Position numbers and translations under genes: made by a program. Source: JACKBJ01 sp964549495 (GTDB taxonomy: Bacteria > Chloroflexota > Anaerolineae > Epilineales > Epilineaceae). From it: a stretch of DNA of 11,077 bases. Each line of letters begins with the position of its first letter. Positions within the stretch are counted from its first letter, which is position 1. The stretch covers positions 1-11,077 of the forward strand of contig CAZJWJ010000132.1 in the NCBI GenBank assembly GCA_964549495.1, given 5' to 3'. The notes beneath the pieces are model-generated. The model was not told the DNA's origin and ran no database searches. It saw nothing but the letters and a program-made list of their open reading frames with translations. Below, one piece after another: positions 6,998 through 11,077 of this stretch.

Positions 6998-8416
6998 CTA
7001 TCGGACCGGCTCCGCCAGCAAGCCGAGCGCCTCGCGCACTGCCCGCTCGAGCTGGTAATCCCTCGGCTCTTCGTCCTCGTCCTGGTCGGGCTGCGCTTCG
7101 GCATCCGAATCCGCCTCGGCCCGGGCATCGTCCTGCAGCTCGGCCTGGGCCTCCACTTCGGGCTCCGGCTCGACGACGCCGGTCTCCTGCTCACCGCCCA
7201 GCAGCTGGCCGTCGATGCCGATGGCGATGTCGGGCTCGATGCCGGTCTTGTGGATCAGGGTGCGATTCGGGGTGAGCCAGGCGGCCACCGTCACGCGCAG
7301 CTCCGAGCCGTCGGAGAGCTGGTGGACGTTCTGCACCGAGCCCTTGCCGAAGGTGGTCTCGCCGACGATGATGCCCCGGTCGTAGTCTTGGATGGCGCCG
7401 GCCACGATCTCGCTGGCCGAGGCCGAGCCGCGGTTGACCAGGACCACCAAGGGTAAGTCGAGGGCCTTGCCGCCGCGCTTGGCGTAGGCCGGCTCCTCCT
7501 GTTCGTCGGCATCCTGCTGGATGACGACCACGCCCTCGTCGATGAACTCGCTGACCACCTCGATGGCGGTGTTGAGGTAGCCGCCGGGGTTGTTGCGCAA
7601 ATCCAGCACCAAGGCCTGGGCTCCTTCGTCGCGCAGGCGCTGGATCTCGCGGTCCAATTCGGCCTTGCTCTCGGCGGCGAACTGGGTGAGCTGGACGTAG
7701 CCGATCTGCGGCGCGTCGTACTCTTCCAAGAGGTGCGCGTTGTTGACCGAGGGCACCTCGATGCGATCGCGCACCACCGAGATCTCCAGCTCCTCGGGCT
7801 CGCCCTCGCGGATGATGGTCAGGACCACCGTCGTGCCCTTGGGCCCTCGGATCTTCAGGACGGCCTCGTTGACGTCGAGGTTGGTGATGTCCTCGCCGTC
7901 GACGCGGATGACGATGTCACCGGCCAGGACGCCCGCCTTCTCGGCCGGCTGGCCGGGCATGGGCGTCTGGATCATCAGGAGGCCGTCCTCGCTGGAGGTG
8001 ACGTAGGCGCCGATGCCCTCGAACTCGCTGTCGAGCGAGACGCTGTTGACCTCGGAGACGACCGGGTCCATGAAGGCGGTGAAGGGATCGTCCAGCGAGC
8101 GCAAGGAGCCGCGGATGGCCGAGTAGGTCATCTCCTCGTCGGCCGGCAAGTCGCCATAGAACTCGTCCTGGATGTAGTCCCAGGCTTCCCAGAAGACGCC
8201 GAAGTTGGCCGGCGTCTCGCCCTCGGCCAGCGCGCCGGCTTGGCCGCTGCCGGCCACCTGCGGGCTGGCCGCATCGGGCGAGACCACGTCGCGCAGTGCG
8301 GCCACCGTGGTGCTGTCCTCGAGCCGCAATGCGGTGACGAAGCCCATGCCGTAAGCCAGCGTCATGGCGACGACGGCCATCAGGAAGAGCGTAAGGAGTC
8401 GAACGCTGTCTCTCAT
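6998..8416 (-). CDS. S41 family C-terminal processing protease 1 (CtpA/Tsp-like)
   Basis: A tail-specific serine protease of 472 residues. A hydrophobic anchor at 6-30 (LLTLFLMAVVAMTLAYGMGF) is followed by an Ala/Gly/Ser-rich linker. Then come a cap region (FWEAWDYIQDEFYG), a PDZ domain (about 133-215, GQPAEKAGVLAGDIVIRVDG) and the S41 domain with LDLRNNPGGYL. The catalytic residues are Ser333 in GSASASE, Lys358 in TFGKGSVQ and Gln362, with spacing identical to E. coli Prc. After residue 410 there is an unusual acidic tail of about 40 residues rich in Glu, Asp and Gln, then a short helix-like end. The ATG at 8414-8416 was chosen because AAGGG lies 11 nt upstream, the anchor begins right after it, and a TACAAT promoter sits about 45-50 nt upstream; longer in-frame starts would run through that promoter. 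It heads the run S41-S41-smpB-radical SAM-ssrA. Confidence 0.95.
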   Translation of the reverse strand: MRDSVRLLTLFLMAVVAMTLAYGMGFVTALRLEDSTTVAALRDVVSPDAASPQVAGSGQAGALAEGETPANFGVFWEAWDYIQDEFYGDLPADEEMTYSAIRGSLRSLDDPFTAFMDPVVSEVNSVSLDSEFEGIGAYVTSSEDGLLMIQTPMPGQPAEKAGVLAGDIVIRVDGEDITNLDVNEAVLKIRGPKGTTVVLTIIREGEPEELEISVVRDRIEVPSVNNAHLLEEYDAPQIGYVQLTQFAAESKAELDREIQRLRDEGAQALVLDLRNNPGGYLNTAIEVVSEFIDEGVVVIQQDADEQEEPAYAKRGGKALDLPLVVLVNRGSASASEIVAGAIQDYDRGIIVGETTFGKGSVQNVHQLSDGSELRVTVAAWLTPNRTLIHKTGIEPDIAIGIDGQLLGGEQETGVVEPEPEVEAQAELQDDARAEADSDAEAQPDQDEDEEPRDYQLERAVREALGLLAEPVR

Positions 8417-8460
8417 GAGGTCAAGCACCCTTCTGGTTAGAATCGTCCACGGGAGACGAG

Positions 8461-8487
8461 ATTGTAGCATGCCTTCGCGCCGGGCAA
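8461..8487 (-). promoter_or_regulatory. Promoter of the S41-S41-smpB-radical SAM run
   Basis: On the - strand the -10 TACAAT (8461-8466) matches 5 of 6 consensus bases. A possible -35 TTGCCC (8482-8487) is spaced only 15 bp away, so the upstream element is weak or the promoter depends on an activator. The predicted start near 8454 gives a leader of about 38 nt to the ATG at 8416. For the divergent + strand gene I see only a poor TATCAT at 8498-8503 with no good -35. Confidence 0.5.
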
Positions 8488-8573
8488 GGCCGGCGTGTAT
8501 CATCCTAGGCGCCCCGGCGCGGCGGCCCAAATGATCGCCCATCGTCCGGCACTTCGCCCCATCGCCCAGCTGC

Positions 8574-8591
8574 CAGGAGCCCTCCTGCATG
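8574..8591 (+). promoter_or_regulatory. Ribosome-binding site in a small hairpin before the barrel-LysM gene
   Basis: AGGAG (8575-8579) is placed 9 nt before the ATG at 8589, which decides that start. The sequence CAGGAGCCCTCCTG is an inverted repeat that would pair the ribosome-binding site with CTCCTG just before the start codon (5-bp stem, 4-nt loop). This may damp translation, or may be chance in GC-rich DNA. Confidence 0.5.
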
Positions 8592-9770
8592 GTCAAGCCG
8601 ATCGGTCTGCACGTCCACTCCACGCGGGCCAACGTTCTGGTCGAGGCCTACATCCGCGACGTCAAGCCCAGCGTGATGAAGTGGCTCTCCGACGGGGTCG
8701 ACCCGCGCCTGGTCGACTTGGCCAAGGTCTACGGCGCGCTGACCATCCAGCGCGTCTACGAGCCCAACCAGCAGCTGGGCAACCCGCACGAGGAGAACTT
8801 CCTGGCCAAGGTGGAGGCCTCCATCCAGCGCTACCCGCAGTTCGACGCCCACGAAGGCTACAACGAGACCTTCCAGCGCCTGCCGGAGGTGCGCCGGCGG
8901 GCCGAGATGGACATCCGGCTGATGGAGCTCTGCGAGCGCCACGGCAAGAAGGCGGTCATCGGCAGCTTCTCGGTGGGGCAGCCGCAGTGGCCGCTGACGG
9001 GTCAAGCCGACGACTGGGCCGGCTACCTGCCGGCCCTCCAGCGCGCCAGCGCCAACGGGCACTACGTGGGCCTGCACGAGTACGGGGCGCCGGCCATGCA
9101 ATGGGGCGTCGGCGCCAACCAGGCGGCCAACCTGATCGGCGGCCGCTGGGAGCATATCGACCCGGTGACCCGACCGGGCGTGCAGGGCTGGTTCGTCCTG
9201 CGCTACCGGCGCGTGCTCGACCACTGGCGCAGCCTGGGCTTGAGCCCCTTGCCCAAGATCGTGATCACCGAGAGCGGCATCGACGACATCCAGCCCCGGC
9301 CCGATGTCGGCCGGCGTCGCGGCTACAAGACCTATCGCGATACGATCTGGTGGCAGCATCCGGTCCTGGGCGACTACGCCAGCCAGCTGGGCTGGACCTG
9401 CGACCGCTGGGCCGAGGACGGGCAAGTGGTCGGCGGCGTCGACTTCGGCTTCGCCGACATCTCCGGCGACTGGGACGATTTCGATCTCTCGACCGACCCG
9501 CAGACCCTGGCCCGGGTGCGTCAGGTGATGATGGCCCTGGAAGACCCGCGGCCGGTCGACCCCACCCCGCCGGTCGACCCGGGCCCGCCGCCCCCGACCA
9601 ACCAGGCCCGCCTGGCCGAGCGCTACACGCCCCACATCCTCTCGGAAGGGGAGACCCTGTGGCGCATCGCCGGACCCCGCTGGCGCGACCTCTTGCGCGT
9701 CCAGCCCTTGGGCGATCCGAACGACCTGCGGGCCGGCACCATCCTGATGGTCCCCGAGCGCGAGGACTGA
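8589..9770 (+). CDS. Glycoside-hydrolase-like (beta/alpha)8 protein with C-terminal LysM domain
   Basis: A 393-residue protein of two parts. Residues 1-315 read as a TIM barrel with eight recognisable core strands: IGLHVH (5-10), VMKWLSD (29-35), LTIQRVY (51-57), HEGYNE (88-93), AVIGSFSVG (122-130), YVGLHEYG (159-166), KIVITESG (223-230) and GGVDFGFAD (282-290). Asn92-Glu93 at the end of strand 4 and Glu228 at the end of strand 7 match the acid/base and nucleophile positions of clan GH-A glycosidases. A proline-rich linker (320-338) leads to one LysM domain (346-389, YTPHILSEGETLWRIAG to AGTILMVPE), which binds N-acetylglucosamine-containing polymers such as peptidoglycan. No signal peptide or membrane segment is visible, which is odd for a LysM protein. 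Substrate and true activity are unknown. I recall similar proteins in Chloroflexota. The start is set by AGGAG 9 nt upstream, and it is divergent from the protease run. Confidence 0.8.
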   Translation: MVKPIGLHVHSTRANVLVEAYIRDVKPSVMKWLSDGVDPRLVDLAKVYGALTIQRVYEPNQQLGNPHEENFLAKVEASIQRYPQFDAHEGYNETFQRLPEVRRRAEMDIRLMELCERHGKKAVIGSFSVGQPQWPLTGQADDWAGYLPALQRASANGHYVGLHEYGAPAMQWGVGANQAANLIGGRWEHIDPVTRPGVQGWFVLRYRRVLDHWRSLGLSPLPKIVITESGIDDIQPRPDVGRRRGYKTYRDTIWWQHPVLGDYASQLGWTCDRWAEDGQVVGGVDFGFADISGDWDDFDLSTDPQTLARVRQVMMALEDPRPVDPTPPVDPGPPPPTNQARLAERYTPHILSEGETLWRIAGPRWRDLLRVQPLGDPNDLRAGTILMVPERED

Positions 9771-10102
9771 TCCGGGCTCCACGTAGAGCATTGCGCGAGG
9801 CCGCGCCTGCAGAACTCGTTGCCTCTGCGCCCGGGCCGCGCACGGACCCGTCGGACAATGCACCGCGGGCGCACGCGCCGCCACCGCGACGCTGGCCACG
9901 ATCGGCTCCCCCGTGCACGAAGCCGGGGTGCGACGACCATGGTGATGTCGGCGCGCCCGGTCTAGGATGCTGGGGACGGGCGGCGAGATCTCCGGCTCCC
10001 GCTGACCCGAGGTCGATTCGAGACGCCTGTTTGCCCATTTGCGTCCTCGCGCAGCCCGCGGTGCCGGAGCCCGGGCGGCGCAATCCGGTCAGGAGTCTTT
10101 GC
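9771..10102. other. 332-base gap with no convincing gene
   Basis: Between the barrel-LysM gene and the GTG-started gene I see no protein of recognisable composition on either strand; the open frames here are rich in Arg, Pro and Gly, as expected for chance frames in GC-rich DNA. A 5-bp hairpin (GCGCG/CGCGC, 9793-9806) could be a weak terminator. A poor promoter-like pair on the + strand, TGGTGA (9940-9945) and TAGGAT (9963-9968) spaced by 17, could serve the next gene with a leader of about 130 nt. Both are tentative. Confidence 0.35.
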
Positions 10103-10984
10103 GTGACGATCCAGGCCTTCGGTCCCGGCCGGGCATCGGCCCCGCGCCTACTGCCGTCCCCCCCGCCAAGCGCCCGCACCCCGTCCCGATCCCCCCAACC
10201 CACCGCCCGCTACCAACCTCCGCGCGAGGCGGCGGATCTCGGACGCCCCGTCGAGGCCTTGCTCTTCGGCTCGAGGCTGGCCTCGCCCCGACCGCGAAGC
10301 GAGATCGTGCTGCGACCAGGAAACACGGCCGCGGCCGCCTGGCTTTCGCGCCGGCCCGGCGCCGAGCCGCCGGGCGCGGTGCTGGCCCGCGACGACGGCC
10401 GGCATCTGCTGTTGGCCATGGCGGAGGACCAGGCCGGCGAGGGCCTGTCCGATGCCCTGGTCGCCATCCTGGCCGAGCGCGCGCGCCAGCGCCCGGTGCA
10501 GTACCTGATCGACCTCCTCGGCATGCTCGAGCATCTGGAGCCGCCGGAGGGCCTCGCCGGGCCGGCCAGCTGCTCGCTGACCCTCCTGGCCTTCGACCGC
10601 CTGCGCGGCACGGGGCACGGCCTGATCCTGGGCGAGGGCTGCGCCCACCTGACGGACCCCTTCGACTCCCCGGCGGCCTACCGCCTGGGCGCGTCGAACC
10701 GCCGGCTGGTCCACCTCTCCAGCGCCGGCCGGCTGCGCGCCGACCGCCCGGACAGCTTCGGCTTCCAGGCCCTGCCGGGCCAACTGGTGCTGCTCAGCAG
10801 CGCGTCGGACCGCCTCGCGAGGCGGTCGCCGTCAGCGCTGGACGAGGAAGCGGCCACCGCACGCGCCGTCCACGTGGCCTCCATCGGCCTCCTTCCGCCC
10901 TTGCAGGGCTTGCGCCGCTTCGTGGCTCTGCGCCGCGCGGCCGGCGCCGCCGGCGCGATCACGATCGCCGGCAGTCGCACCTGA
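10103..10984 (+). CDS. PP2C/PPM-fold-like protein, probably catalytically degenerate
   Basis: A 293-residue protein starting at GTG 10103, chosen because a clear AGGAG (10091-10095) sits 7 nt upstream; nothing upstream in this frame looks like protein. Residues 1-45 are a Pro/Ser/Arg-rich disordered stretch. The rest resembles a serine/threonine phosphatase fold. AVLARDDGRHLLLAMAEDQAGEG (92-114) sits where PPM enzymes have a strand followed by ADGMGGHG. SLTLLAFD (158-165) and GLILGEGCAHL (173-183) match the TAVVALI and VGDSRAYL strands. GQLVLLSSASDRL (226-238) matches LLLCSDGLTD, and GAITIAG (284-290) matches DNITVVV. At each place the metal-binding Asp or its Gly partner is replaced (Glu108-Asp109, Glu178, Ala234-Ser235 region, Gly-Ala). 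So it may be a pseudophosphatase or sensor rather than an enzyme. The fold call is by eye and moderate; that the frame is coding is well supported by its composition and ribosome-binding site. Confidence 0.62.
   Translation: MTIQAFGPGRASAPRLLPSPPPSARTPSRSPQPTARYQPPREAADLGRPVEALLFGSRLASPRPRSEIVLRPGNTAAAAWLSRRPGAEPPGAVLARDDGRHLLLAMAEDQAGEGLSDALVAILAERARQRPVQYLIDLLGMLEHLEPPEGLAGPASCSLTLLAFDRLRGTGHGLILGEGCAHLTDPFDSPAAYRLGASNRRLVHLSSAGRLRADRPDSFGFQALPGQLVLLSSASDRLARRSPSALDEEAATARAVHVASIGLLPPLQGLRRFVALRRAAGAAGAITIAGSRT
10808..10827. repeat. Perfect 20-bp palindrome inside the PP2C-like gene
   Basis: GACCGCCTCG is followed directly by its exact reverse complement, giving a 20-bp palindrome with no spacer. 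It falls in codons 236-242 (DRLARRS). It is too tight to be a terminator without a T run and could be a protein-binding site or a cruciform-prone chance event. Confidence 0.6.
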
Positions 10985-11077
10985 GCGCGCTGACCCATGC
11001 TCGCTCGAACCCGTATGGCAAACGCCAGGGCGATTGCAAAGTCGGTCGTCAGGTGAACAGCACTGCGGCGGGAACAC

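Noticed and set aside
8417..8632. N-terminal extension of S41 protease 1 (72 extra codons)
   Set aside because: It would cross the TACAAT promoter and the divergent gene's start, and would place the membrane anchor internally.
8495..10102. Upstream extension of the PP2C-like frame by more than 500 codons
   Set aside because: The extension is a shadow of the barrel-LysM gene followed by non-protein-like sequence. AGGAG plus GTG at 10103 gives a proper start.
10985..11077. Tiny ATG frame at 11014 and possible gene start at the window edge
   Set aside because: It ends after 13 codons, has no ribosome-binding site and no recognisable content.
1..11077. CRISPR arrays, insertion sequences, attachment sites, further tRNA genes
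   Set aside because: I found no spaced direct repeats, transposase motifs, terminal inverted repeats or cloverleaf sequence other than the tmRNA.

Overview
The window is GC-rich bacterial chromosome. It carries housekeeping genes, one stable RNA and two lineage-type genes of uncertain function, with no sign of phage, insertion sequence or CRISPR. My best guess is Chloroflexota (Anaerolineae or Caldilineae-like). This rests on recalled resemblance of the LysM-tailed barrel protein, the ValRS insertions and the tmRNA tag to proteins and RNAs of that phylum; it is inference, not a database result.

Layout. The + strand opens with the C-terminal 60% or so of valyl-tRNA synthetase (valS, cut by the window edge), then a type I cytosolic L-asparaginase (ansA-like). 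A perfect 15-bp hairpin at 2841-2873 separates ansA from a convergent small cold-shock protein on the - strand, which has a recognisable promoter and a predicted 5' leader of about 157 nt. Upstream of that, also on the - strand, lie the tmRNA gene ssrA (3425-3775, tag ANTLLAEPTLALAA) and a tight gene run transcribed towards it: S41 protease 1 (8416 to 6998), S41 protease 2 (6968 to 5757), smpB (5754 to 5269) and a B12-binding-type radical SAM protein (5253 to 3790). Gaps within the run are 29, 2 and 15 nt, which looks like one operon driven from a TACAAT promoter just upstream of 8416. ssrA has its own promoter inside the last codons of the radical SAM gene. From the divergent intergenic region at 8417-8588 the + strand continues with a glycoside-hydrolase-like (beta/alpha)8 protein with a C-terminal LysM domain (8589-9770). 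After a 332-base gap with no convincing gene comes a GTG-started PP2C-like protein that seems to have lost its metal-binding residues (10103-10984). The last 93 bases show nothing I can name.

How the genes fit together. SmpB and tmRNA are obligate partners in ribosome rescue: SmpB delivers tmRNA to stalled ribosomes and the nascent protein gets an -ALAA tail. S41 proteases of the Tsp/Prc/CtpA type are tail-specific, and E. coli Tsp degrades ssrA-tagged proteins in the cell envelope. Two membrane-anchored S41 proteases directly upstream of smpB and ssrA therefore suggest a locus linking tagging with envelope-side disposal of tagged proteins. The radical SAM gene sits inside this cluster without an obvious role. 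This cluster is the most interesting feature of the window.
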